This document shows positions 47,923-55,615 of a DNA stretch of 64,000 nt, piece by piece. A program made the translations under genes and the position numbers. The notes below the pieces were generated by a model, which did no database searches, was not told where the DNA came from, and saw nothing but the letters and a program-made list of their open reading frames with translations. The stretch's first letter is position 1. The number at the start of each line of letters is the position of its first letter. Source of the DNA: Aeromicrobium phoceense (GTDB lineage Bacteria > Actinomycetota > Actinomycetes > Propionibacteriales > Nocardioidaceae); the NCBI RefSeq assembly GCF_013868155.1, contig NZ_JACEOG010000001.1, positions 1,054,001-1,118,000 of the forward strand. The letters run 5' to 3'.

Positions 47923-47947
47923 CGCCCACGCAGCAGATCCGTGGGCG
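47923..47947. terminator. Hairpin between sigma factor and secreted protein genes
   Basis: CGCCCACG and CGTGGGCG flank a nine-base loop between two convergent genes. Confidence 0.5.
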
Positions 47948-47962
47948 AGTCCGGGGGGACGA

Positions 47963-48337
47963 TCAGGTGGTGGGCTGGCTCGCCAGGCACTTGGCGAGGC
48001 GCGCCTTGGCGTGGGCGACGCGCTGCACCTGGGCCTTCTTGATCTTGACGACCTTGGTGCGACTCGCCTTGGCCACCTTGAGCTTCTTCACGGCCTGACG
48101 CTTCTCGGCGCGGGTGTCGGCCTGGACGACGGCCTTCTTGGCCTTCTTGACCTTCGCCTGCTTCTTGGCGAACACGGCGTTCACCTTCGCCAGCTGCGCC
48201 TCGGCGCGGGCGACCTGGGTGGTCTGGGTCGCGCAGGGCTCCTTGGTCGGAGCGTCGGCCTGCGCGGGAGCCGTCAGAGGGCCAAGCGAGAGGGCGAGGC
48301 CGGCGGCGAGCGCGCCGATGCGTGCGCTGTTCTTCAT
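47963..48337 (-). CDS. Small secreted Lys-rich coiled-coil protein
   Basis: A 124-residue precursor. Residues 1-~28 are a signal peptide (MKNSARIGALAAGLALSLGPLTAPAQA). The mature part is almost entirely charged helix, with Lys-Ala-Val heptads and one Cys near each end (EPCAT and AKCLA), which could close a disulfide across a helical hairpin. Function unknown; cell-wall or DNA binding outside the cell are possibilities. CTGAGGAGATCAC precedes the ATG. Convergent with the sigma factor gene. Confidence 0.75.
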   Translation of the reverse strand: MKNSARIGALAAGLALSLGPLTAPAQADAPTKEPCATQTTQVARAEAQLAKVNAVFAKKQAKVKKAKKAVVQADTRAEKRQAVKKLKVAKASRTKVVKIKKAQVQRVAHAKARLAKCLASQPTT

Positions 48338-48404
48338 GTGATCTCCTCAGGTGATGGGCAGTCCGGAGACTGCTGACACCTCTCACATGTCACGGGAGCG
48401 CACC

Positions 48405-48431
48405 GGCGTTACACGCCCCCGGAGTTTTTTT
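48405..48431 (+). terminator. Short hairpin plus T7 tract
   Basis: GGCGT-TAC-ACGCC followed by GGAG and seven T residues resembles an intrinsic terminator reading rightward, unusual in this GC-rich DNA. No rightward gene ends just before it. Confidence 0.4.
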
Positions 48432-48441
48432 CGCGCGCTGG

Positions 48442-50760
48442 TCAGGACTCCTTCGCGCCGAGGCGCTTGAGCAGCTGGTCGCCCTCGATGTCCAGGTCGG
48501 GGAGCAGCCGGTCGAGCCAGGCCGGCAGGCGCCAGGCGCGGTCGCCGAACATCGCCATCAGCGCGGGCACGAGCGTCATGCGCACGAGGAACGCGTCGAT
48601 CGCGATCGCGACGGCCAGGGCGAAGCCGATCTGCTTGATCATCGGGTCGCCGTTGAAGATGAAGCCGGCGAACACGGCCGTCATGATCACCGCCGCGGCC
48701 ACGACGACGCGGCTGGAGTGGCTGAACCCGTCGATCACCGACTCGCGGCCGCTGTGGCCGTGGACCCACGACTCGCGCATCGACGACACCAGGAACACCT
48801 GGTAGTCCATCGCCAGGCCGTAGGCGATGCCCGTCACCAGGATCGGCAGCATCGCCATCACCGGACCGGTCGAGTCGAGACCGAAGAGGCCGTTGAGCCA
48901 GCCCCACTGGAACACGGCGGTGGTGGCGCCGAGGGTGGCCAGGATCGTCAGCAGGAAGCCCGCCGTGGCCTTGAGCGGCACGATGATCGAGCGGAACACG
49001 ATCGTCAGGACGATGAGCGAGAGCAGGACGACGATGCCGAGGTAGATCGGCATGACCTCGCCCATCTTCTCGGCGATGTCGATGCCCATGGCGGTCTGGC
49101 CGGTGACGCCGAGGTCGATGTCGTACGTCGCCTCGACATCGGTCGACGCGTCGCGCAGCGAGTGCACGAGGTCCTCGGTGGACGGATCGGTCGGGCCCTC
49201 GCGGGGAATCAGCGAGACGAGCACGGTGCGGCCGTCCTCGCTCATGCCGGCGGCGGTCGCCGAGGCGACGTCGTCGAGCTGGCCGAGCTCGGCCAGGACG
49301 GCGCCCGCGGCCTGCTGGTCGACGGGCTGGTCGTCGCGCGACGACAGGACCACGAGCAGGGGGCCGTTGAGGCCCTCGCCGAACGCCTCACTGACCGTCT
49401 CGTAGCTCTCGCGCTGGTCGGTGCCGGAGTTGTAGTTCTCACTCGACGGCAGGCCCAGGCGCATGTCGAGCGCCGGGATCGCGATGACGAGGGTCGTCAG
49501 AATGACGGCGCCCGAGGCGAGGAAGCGGTGCTTGGACAGGAAGGTCGCCCAGCGGCGTGCGGTGGCGTGGTCGACGCCGGCGGCCTCGCGCTCCTGGAAC
49601 TTCTCGCGGGCCTTGTTCGACACGATCCGCTCGTTCACCAGCCCCAGCAGGGCGGGCAGGGCGGTGAGCGCCACGAGGACGGCCACGGCCACGGTGGCGG
49701 CGGCGATGATCGCCATCGTCGTCAGGAGGCTGATGCCGATGACCGTGAGCGCCGCGAGGGCGATCACGACGGTCGTGCCGGCGAAGAACACCGCACTGCC
49801 GGCGGTGCCGACGGCACGGCCGGTGGCCTCGTGGGCGGACAGCCGCTCACGCATGATGAGCCGGCGCTGGCGGTTGACGATGAAGAGGGCGTAGTCGATG
49901 CCCACGGCCAGGCCGAGCATGAGGCCCAGCACGACGCTCATCGAGCCGAGGTCGTAGAAGTGGCCCAGCGCGTAGGCGCCGCCGACGCCCACGCCGACGC
50001 CGAGCAGCGCGGTCGCGAGCGGCAGTCCGGCGGCCACGACGGAGCCCAGGACCAGGAAGAGCACGACCGCGGCGACGACGATGCCGACGGCCTCGCCCGC
50101 GCCGGCCACCTCGGGCAGCTCCTGCAGCGAGGCTCCGGGCAGGACCTCCACGTCGGTGCCCTCCAGGGGCGCCTCGGCGTGGTCGAGCACCTCCTCGATG
50201 GCTCCGGTGGGGAGGTCGATCGTCTGCTTCGTGAACTGGAACTGCGCCATGGCGACGGTGCCGTCCGGCGAGATGGTCACGCCGGGAACGAGCTCGCCTC
50301 CGACCACGAGCGGCACGGGCTGGTCGAGCTCCTGGCCGGCCTGCGCGGCCGCGACGGCCTGCTCGGCGGCCTGGACCTGGGCGGCCATCTGCTCCTGAGC
50401 CGCGGCCTGCGCCTGCTCGGAGCCGGCGAGGTCGAGCGGATTCACGACGTTGTCGTCCTCGTAGATCCCCTGCATCGACTGGGCCAGGGGAGCGGCGGAC
50501 GCCTCGTCGAAGAAGGTGGTGCGCTCCGGGGCGCGGTAGACGATCTGGCCCGCGCCGCCCGCGGCGGCCGGCATCTCGCGCTCGAGCTGCTCGAGCACCT
50601 CCTGGGCGGGGACGCCGTTGATCGTCACCTCGCTGCTGAGCTTCGGCGCGTTGACCGCGATCGACCCGACGATGACGACGAGCAGGACGAGCCAGGCGCC
50701 GAGGAAGCGGAACGGGTGGGCGAAGGCGGACTTGCCCCACCGGTACAGGAGAGTCGACAC
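48442..50760 (-). CDS. MMPL family transporter
   Basis: A 772-residue RND-type membrane protein: N-terminal helix (FLGAWLVLLVVIVGSIAV), first external loop, helix bundle with GLMLGLAVGIDYALFIVNRQRR, second loop, and second bundle with GIAYGLAMDYQVFLVSSMRE. Likely a proton-driven exporter of lipids or drugs. GAGGAACG precedes the GTG. The divergent TetR gene and the palindrome between them suggest inducible efflux. Confidence 0.92.
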   Translation of the reverse strand: MSTLLYRWGKSAFAHPFRFLGAWLVLLVVIVGSIAVNAPKLSSEVTINGVPAQEVLEQLEREMPAAAGGAGQIVYRAPERTTFFDEASAAPLAQSMQGIYEDDNVVNPLDLAGSEQAQAAAQEQMAAQVQAAEQAVAAAQAGQELDQPVPLVVGGELVPGVTISPDGTVAMAQFQFTKQTIDLPTGAIEEVLDHAEAPLEGTDVEVLPGASLQELPEVAGAGEAVGIVVAAVVLFLVLGSVVAAGLPLATALLGVGVGVGGAYALGHFYDLGSMSVVLGLMLGLAVGIDYALFIVNRQRRLIMRERLSAHEATGRAVGTAGSAVFFAGTTVVIALAALTVIGISLLTTMAIIAAATVAVAVLVALTALPALLGLVNERIVSNKAREKFQEREAAGVDHATARRWATFLSKHRFLASGAVILTTLVIAIPALDMRLGLPSSENYNSGTDQRESYETVSEAFGEGLNGPLLVVLSSRDDQPVDQQAAGAVLAELGQLDDVASATAAGMSEDGRTVLVSLIPREGPTDPSTEDLVHSLRDASTDVEATYDIDLGVTGQTAMGIDIAEKMGEVMPIYLGIVVLLSLIVLTIVFRSIIVPLKATAGFLLTILATLGATTAVFQWGWLNGLFGLDSTGPVMAMLPILVTGIAYGLAMDYQVFLVSSMRESWVHGHSGRESVIDGFSHSSRVVVAAAVIMTAVFAGFIFNGDPMIKQIGFALAVAIAIDAFLVRMTLVPALMAMFGDRAWRLPAWLDRLLPDLDIEGDQLLKRLGAKES

Positions 50761-50782
50761 AGGCGTTCCTCACGAAGTGATA

Positions 50783-50797
50783 GATGTCTCTCACATC
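50783..50797. promoter_or_regulatory. Inverted repeat, candidate TetR operator
   Basis: GATGT-CTCTC-ACATC lies between the divergent MMPL and TetR genes, directly before the TetR -10. Confidence 0.5.
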
Positions 50798-50798
50798 G

Positions 50799-50804
50799 TA
50801 GGAT
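50799..50804 (+). promoter_or_regulatory. -10 element of the TetR gene
   Basis: TAGGAT lies 37 bases before GTG 50842; the leader contains GGGAGGGGAGGAG, an exceptionally strong ribosome-binding sequence. Confidence 0.45.
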
Positions 50805-50841
50805 GGGGAGTGGAACGAAGCGAGGGGAGGGGAGGAGACCT

Positions 50842-51459
50842 GTGTCACGACGTGACTCGCGGGCCAACGCCGAGCGCATCGTCGTCGCGGTCCAGCGCCT
50901 CTGGGTCGAGGACGCCGCGCCCTCGATGGAGCAGATCGCGACCGAGGCGGGTGTCGGCGTCGCCACGGTCTACCGCCACTTCCCGAACCGCGCCGCCCTG
51001 GAGAGCGCCGTGTTCGCGCGGATCTTCGCCGAGGAGCTGCTGCCGCTCGTCGACGGCGCCGAGGAGGAGGATGCCGACCTGCTCGACGTGGCCGCGCACT
51101 TCGTCGAGGTGATCGGCCGCTACGCACCCGTGCTGAGCGAGGTGGGCGCGAGCCAGGTCACCGACGAGGCGCTCGAGGTGCTCGCGGAGCCGTTCGTCGA
51201 CCTGCTGCGGCGCGGCCAGCTGCGGGGAGTCCTGCGCCGCGACCTCGAGCCGGTCGACCTCTACTGGCTGTTGCGGATGATCGTGCTGGGCCTCAACTCG
51301 CCGGTCGCCACGGAGACGGTCCGCCGCCGCTACCTCGCGATGCTGCTGCCCGCGCTGTCGCCCGAGGCCGAGGGTGAGCTGCCGCCGCTCTCCGACGAGG
51401 ACTACGACCGCCTCGGCGCCCCGCCCGAGCGACGCCAGCCGCCGCTCGACGCCGACTAG
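50842..51459 (+). CDS. TetR family transcriptional regulator
   Basis: A 205-residue regulator with HTH MEQIATEAGVGVATVYRHFPNRAALE near the N-terminus and a SbtR-type C-terminal region. It probably controls the divergent MMPL exporter. GTG at 50842 is chosen because GGAGGAGACCT precedes it; ATG 50803 upstream overlaps the -10. Its TAG stop shares bases with the stop of the convergent HAD gene. Confidence 0.9.
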   Translation: MSRRDSRANAERIVVAVQRLWVEDAAPSMEQIATEAGVGVATVYRHFPNRAALESAVFARIFAEELLPLVDGAEEEDADLLDVAAHFVEVIGRYAPVLSEVGASQVTDEALEVLAEPFVDLLRRGQLRGVLRRDLEPVDLYWLLRMIVLGLNSPVATETVRRRYLAMLLPALSPEAEGELPPLSDEDYDRLGAPPERRQPPLDAD

Positions 51460-52346
51460 GAGCGGCGCAGGCGCCGGACGGCCAACCGGGTGAGCAGCCA
51501 GGCGGTGGTGGCCAGGGCCGCCGCGGCGCCGGCCTTCGCGCCGGCGGCGACCACCTTGCGGCCGGTGCGGTAGTCGCGCACGAGCCACCCGTTGGCCTTG
51601 GCGTGCGAGAGCAGGGCGCCATCAGGGTTCACCGCGCACGGATGCCCGACGAGGGACAGCATCGGGATGTCGTTCGAGGAGTCGGAGTAGGCGTAGCAGC
51701 GCTCGAGGTCGAGGCCCTCGGACTCCGCCAGGGCGCGCACCGCGATCGCCTTGCCCTCTCCGTGCAGCATGTCGCCGACGAGCCGTCCGGTGTAGACGCC
51801 GTCGACGTGCTCGGCCACGGTGCCCAGGCCGCCGGTCAGGCCCAGCCGGCGGGCGATGACCTGCGCGATCTCCACCGGCGCCGCCGTCATCAGCCAGACC
51901 CGCTGCCCGCGGTCGAGGTGCCACTGGGCCATCGCTCTGGTGCCGGGCCAGATCTTGGCGGCCATGTACTCGTCGAAGACCTCCTCGCCGATCTCCTCCA
52001 GCTCGCTGACCTCGTGGCCGGCGATGAACTGGAGCGCGGCGTTGCGGGCCTGCTCGATGTGCTCGGGGTCCTCGACGCCGACGTACTTGAAGTAGGCCTG
52101 CTGCCAGGCCGCGCGGGCGATGTCGCGCGTGGTGAAGAACTCGCGGCGGTGCAGGCCGCGGGCGAGCAGGAAGATCGACGCCCCCTGCATGATCGTGTTG
52201 TCCACGTCGAAGAATGCGGCGGCGGTGGGGTCGGCGGGCTGGGCGAGAGCCTGCTCCACCTCGGCGGCGGCGGCCGCCGCCTGGCCGGCCAGGATCGAGC
52301 GCGACTGCAGATTGCGCGGGGCGTCGTGCGGTCGTCGCGGGGACAT
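51456..52346 (-). CDS. HAD-IB family hydrolase (SerB-like phosphatase)
   Basis: A 296-residue HAD phosphatase. Motif I is FFDVDNTIMQG (DxDxT, residues ~46-52), motif II lies in WLMTAAP, motif III/IV is GEGKAIAVRAL then YSDSSNDIPML. A hydrophobic C-terminal segment (AAALATTAWLLTRLAV) may anchor it to the membrane. It matches Rv0505c (SerB1) in type and location; phosphoserine is possible but lysophospholipid phosphates are equally plausible. TACAGT six bases before the ATG sets the start. Confidence 0.88.
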   Translation of the reverse strand: MSPRRPHDAPRNLQSRSILAGQAAAAAAEVEQALAQPADPTAAAFFDVDNTIMQGASIFLLARGLHRREFFTTRDIARAAWQQAYFKYVGVEDPEHIEQARNAALQFIAGHEVSELEEIGEEVFDEYMAAKIWPGTRAMAQWHLDRGQRVWLMTAAPVEIAQVIARRLGLTGGLGTVAEHVDGVYTGRLVGDMLHGEGKAIAVRALAESEGLDLERCYAYSDSSNDIPMLSLVGHPCAVNPDGALLSHAKANGWLVRDYRTGRKVVAAGAKAGAAAALATTAWLLTRLAVRRLRRS

Positions 52347-52352
52347 GGCGTC

Positions 52353-52358
52353 ACTGTA
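52353..52358 (-). promoter_or_regulatory. Leaderless -10 element of the HAD gene
   Basis: On the minus strand TACAGT is followed by six bases and the ATG at 52346. Confidence 0.45.
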
Positions 52359-52398
52359 ACGGCGTTGCCGGACGGCGAGGTGTGGTTGACTCGACGCC

Positions 52399-53949
52399 AT
52401 GACCGTCAACGTGAGTGACGATCTGCGCGAGACCGCGCGTCGTGACCCTGAGGGCATCGCCCTGATCGAGCCCCGGAGCGACCGTCGCGTGACGTGGGCC
52501 GAGTTCGACGAATGGGCCGATCGTGTCGCCCAGACCCTCCTCGGACGCAATGTCCTCGCCGGACAGCGGGTCGCCCTCGTCATGTCCAACGGCATCGACC
52601 TCGCCGTGGCCTACTACGGCGTGCTCCGCGGCGGCCTCGTGGCCGTGCCGATCAACCCGCGCGCCACCCCGCGCGAGATCTCGCGGATGGTCGAGGCCTG
52701 CTCGCCGAAGATCGTCGTCGGCGACGCCCAGTCGATCACCCAGGTGCGCCAGGCCGAGACGGGCGACTCGCTCATCGTCGTCCACCGCGCCGCCCCCGAG
52801 GCGGGGGAGCTGCGCTTCGGGGCGCTGCTCGAGCAGGCGGTCGAGCTGGAGCCGATCGCCCCGCGCGACCCCGAGTCGCTCGCGGTCGTCCTGTTCACCT
52901 CCGGTGCCACGGGCCTGCCGCGCGGCGTCATGCTCACGCACCGCGCGCTCGCGGCCGACCTCGACCAGCTGCTCCGGGTCGACTCGCCGCCCGTCATCAC
53001 GCCCGACGACGTCGTGCTCGGCCTGCTGCCGATGTTCCACATCTACGGCCTGAACTGCGTGCTGTCGCTCTCGGTCCGGGTCGGCGCCACCGCTGTGCTC
53101 GTCGAGGAGTTCCACCCCGGCGCGCTGCTGGGCGACATCGTCGACCACGGCGTCACCAACCTGCCCGTCGCGCCGCAGGTGATCCAGGCCCTCGTCGGGC
53201 TGGAGGGCTTGACCGAGGCGTTCGCCGGGGTCCGGCTGGTCGTCTCCGGTGCCTCGGCGCTCGACCCCGAGCTGGCCGAGGCGTTCCACGCCCTCGCCGG
53301 CCAGCCGGTCGAGCAGGGCTACGGCCTCACCGAGACCTCGCCCGTGCTCACCATGACCATCGGCGACGGCCGTGAGCCGGGCCAGCTGCCGCCCGGTGGC
53401 TCGGTCGGGCGCCCGCTCCCGGGTGTCGAGATCGCGCTGCGCGACTTCCTGGGCCAGCCGGCCGCACCCGGCGACCCGGCCCAGATCTACGCCCGGGGTG
53501 CCAACCTCTTCTCCGGCTACTGGCCCGACGGCTCGGACGGCCCCGACGCGGAGGGCTGGTGGGCCACGGGCGACATCGGTCTGCTCGACGACGCGGGCAA
53601 CCTCGTCCTGGTCGACCGGCTGAAGGAGACCATCAACGTCTCGGGCTTCAACGTCTACCCCTCGGAGATCGAGGAGGCGATCGTCGACACCCCGGGTGTC
53701 GAGGCGGTCGCCGTGATCGGCGTCCCCGACGAGCGCACCGGCGAGGCCGTGGTGGCCTTCGTCGTCCCCGACGACCCCGAGGGCGACTCGGCACCGGTCG
53801 AGGATGCGGTCCGCACCATCGCGGCCGAGCGGCTGGCGCGCTTCAAGGTGCCGTCGCGCGTCATCGTGGTGGCCGCCCTGCCGCACTCGCCCACGGGCAA
53901 GGTCGCGAAGGGACGCCTGCGCGCCCTCGCCCGCTCGGAATCGGCATGA
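52399..53949 (+). CDS. Class I adenylate-forming acyl-CoA ligase
   Basis: A 516-residue ANL enzyme: P-loop FTSGATGLPRGVM (Ala for the usual Thr), MFHIYGLN, YGLTETSP, GWWATGDIG, NVYPSEIEEAI and C-terminal SPTGKVAKGRLR with the catalytic Lys. It activates an unknown carboxylate, likely fatty or aromatic, to the CoA ester. It is divergent from the HAD gene and followed after ten bases by a glutaredoxin gene. Confidence 0.88.
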   Translation: MTVNVSDDLRETARRDPEGIALIEPRSDRRVTWAEFDEWADRVAQTLLGRNVLAGQRVALVMSNGIDLAVAYYGVLRGGLVAVPINPRATPREISRMVEACSPKIVVGDAQSITQVRQAETGDSLIVVHRAAPEAGELRFGALLEQAVELEPIAPRDPESLAVVLFTSGATGLPRGVMLTHRALAADLDQLLRVDSPPVITPDDVVLGLLPMFHIYGLNCVLSLSVRVGATAVLVEEFHPGALLGDIVDHGVTNLPVAPQVIQALVGLEGLTEAFAGVRLVVSGASALDPELAEAFHALAGQPVEQGYGLTETSPVLTMTIGDGREPGQLPPGGSVGRPLPGVEIALRDFLGQPAAPGDPAQIYARGANLFSGYWPDGSDGPDAEGWWATGDIGLLDDAGNLVLVDRLKETINVSGFNVYPSEIEEAIVDTPGVEAVAVIGVPDERTGEAVVAFVVPDDPEGDSAPVEDAVRTIAAERLARFKVPSRVIVVAALPHSPTGKVAKGRLRALARSESA

Positions 53950-53959
53950 GCGAGCGAGC

Positions 53960-54220
53960 ATGAGCATTGCGCACGCCGAGGACGCCCGCGTCGTGGTGTA
54001 CTCCCGCGAGGGGTGCCACCTGTGCGAGGCCGCCGAGCAGGTCGTGGCCCAGCTCGTGGCCGAGACCGGCGACACCTGGACGCGCGTGGACATCGACGCC
54101 GACCCCGACCTGCGGCAGCGGTTCACCGACCAGGTGCCGGTGACGTTCGTCGACGGGCGCCAGCACGACTTCTGGCGCGTCGATCCGGCGCGTCTGCGCG
54201 CGGCGCTCGCCCGCGGCTGA
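53960..54220 (+). CDS. Glutaredoxin family protein
   Basis: An 86-residue thioredoxin-fold protein with redox motif Cys19-His-Leu-Cys22 (REGCHLCEAA), cis-Pro in QVPVTFVDG, and a short helical end. It matches the DUF836 type of glutaredoxin-like protein found upstream of rex-hemA in actinobacteria (Rv0508). It could exchange thiols with mycothiol or protein partners. Confidence 0.9.
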   Translation: MSIAHAEDARVVVYSREGCHLCEAAEQVVAQLVAETGDTWTRVDIDADPDLRQRFTDQVPVTFVDGRQHDFWRVDPARLRAALARG

Positions 54221-54252
54221 GCCGCCGCGACGGCCGTCGCCGCGGGGCGCAT

Positions 54253-54258
54253 TAGCGT
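54253..54258 (+). promoter_or_regulatory. -10 element of the pyruvyltransferase gene
   Basis: TAGCGT lies 30 bases before GTG 54289; the leader includes CAGGGAAA. Confidence 0.35.
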
Positions 54259-54288
54259 TCCTTGCCGCAGTCAGGGAAACTTCAAGGC

Positions 54289-55611
54289 GTGTCAGATCGC
54301 ATCTACGTCCGCCGTTACGTCGACCCGATGAACCCTCCGTCGATGAAGGTCTTCCGTGTCGGCTGCGGCAAGAACTCCGGCAACCTCATCTTCGCCGCGT
54401 CCGCGCAGCGCTCGGTGATGGTCGACGGTGTCGACGTCGAGGCGAACAACCTGAACACCCTCATGCGCAGCGTCGACCGCCTCAACGAGGAGGAGCGGCA
54501 CGTCGTGATCCCGCTGGCGAACGCGTTCCGCCGCGGCTACCTCCCGCAGCTCACCGCCCTCACGTCGGCGATCGAGGGGCTTACCGTCCCGGTCACGATC
54601 CTCGGCGTCGGCGGGCAGTTCCAGCTCGACGGGACGCCGGAGCGCTCCGACGAGGTCGACGCCGCCGCCCAGCGCTTCATGCGCGCGGTCCTGTCGCGGG
54701 GCCCGTCGATCGGCGTGCGCGGCGAGCGCACCGCCGCCTACCTGTCCGACCTCGGCTTCTCCGAGGTCGACGTCATCGGCTGCCCCTCGATGTTCCTGCG
54801 CGGGGCCGACCTGCGGATCCGCGACACCGCGCCGGCGTTCGACGAGCACACCAAGGTGAGCCTCAACCTCACGCCGCACGTGCGAATCCCCAAGGGCTGG
54901 GTCGAGGACGTCTTCGACCGCCACCCCCGCACCGAGTACGTCGCGCAGCAGGTCAACGACCTCGACGCGATGCTCGGCGGTCCCACGGTGAAGTCGACGT
55001 CCCCGGGTTACCCCGGCTCCATCCGCCACCACGCGTTCCTGGAGAACAAGGCGGTCTTCCATTGCCACGCCCCCACGTGGATCCAGTCGATGGCCGACCG
55101 TGAGTTCACGGTGGGCCACCGCATCCACGGCAACATCGCCTCGCTCCTGTCGGGCACGCCGGCGCACGTCATCGTCCACGACAGCCGCACCCGCGAGCTG
55201 TGCGAGTACTTCGAGATCCCGCACACGCAGGTCACCGAGCACCGTCGCGAGGACACTCCCGAGCGTCTGTTCGAGCGGTCGGACTACACCCGACTCGTGC
55301 AGGGCCACCCCGAGCGCCTGGCCCGCTTCGCCGGCTTCCTGGAGAAGCACGGCCTGCGCCACTCGCTGGACCTCCCGGCCGGTGAGGCGCCGTTCGACCG
55401 CGCCGTGGCGCAGGTCGACGTGCGGCCGGGTCTCGTCGTCCGCCCCCGCTCCACCGAGCCCGAGCTGATGGACCTGCGCGTCTGGAACGCGGCGCGCTCG
55501 GCGCACCAGGGCATCGCCCAGGCGGAGGCTCGGGCGAAGAAGCTCGAGGCTCGGGTGGCCGAGCTCGAGTCGGGGAACGAGCGCCGCGGCCTGTTCCGCC
55601 GCAGCCGCTGA
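54289..55611 (+). CDS. Polysaccharide pyruvyl transferase family protein
   Basis: A 440-residue GT-B-like enzyme of the CsaB/WcaK family that adds ketal pyruvate to wall glycans. FRVGCGKNSGNLIFAAS at the N-terminus, SIGVRGERTAAYLSDLG (typical xSxRDxxSxxxLxxLG), and FTVGHRIHGNIASLLSGTPAHVIVHDSRTRE near the end are characteristic. The last ~50 residues form a coiled coil. GTG at 54289 is chosen since the longer frame starts with TTG within the promoter. Four bases separate it from the next gene, forming a two-gene glycan-decoration operon. Confidence 0.88.
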   Translation: MSDRIYVRRYVDPMNPPSMKVFRVGCGKNSGNLIFAASAQRSVMVDGVDVEANNLNTLMRSVDRLNEEERHVVIPLANAFRRGYLPQLTALTSAIEGLTVPVTILGVGGQFQLDGTPERSDEVDAAAQRFMRAVLSRGPSIGVRGERTAAYLSDLGFSEVDVIGCPSMFLRGADLRIRDTAPAFDEHTKVSLNLTPHVRIPKGWVEDVFDRHPRTEYVAQQVNDLDAMLGGPTVKSTSPGYPGSIRHHAFLENKAVFHCHAPTWIQSMADREFTVGHRIHGNIASLLSGTPAHVIVHDSRTRELCEYFEIPHTQVTEHRREDTPERLFERSDYTRLVQGHPERLARFAGFLEKHGLRHSLDLPAGEAPFDRAVAQVDVRPGLVVRPRSTEPELMDLRVWNAARSAHQGIAQAEARAKKLEARVAELESGNERRGLFRRSR

Positions 55612-55615
55612 ATTG

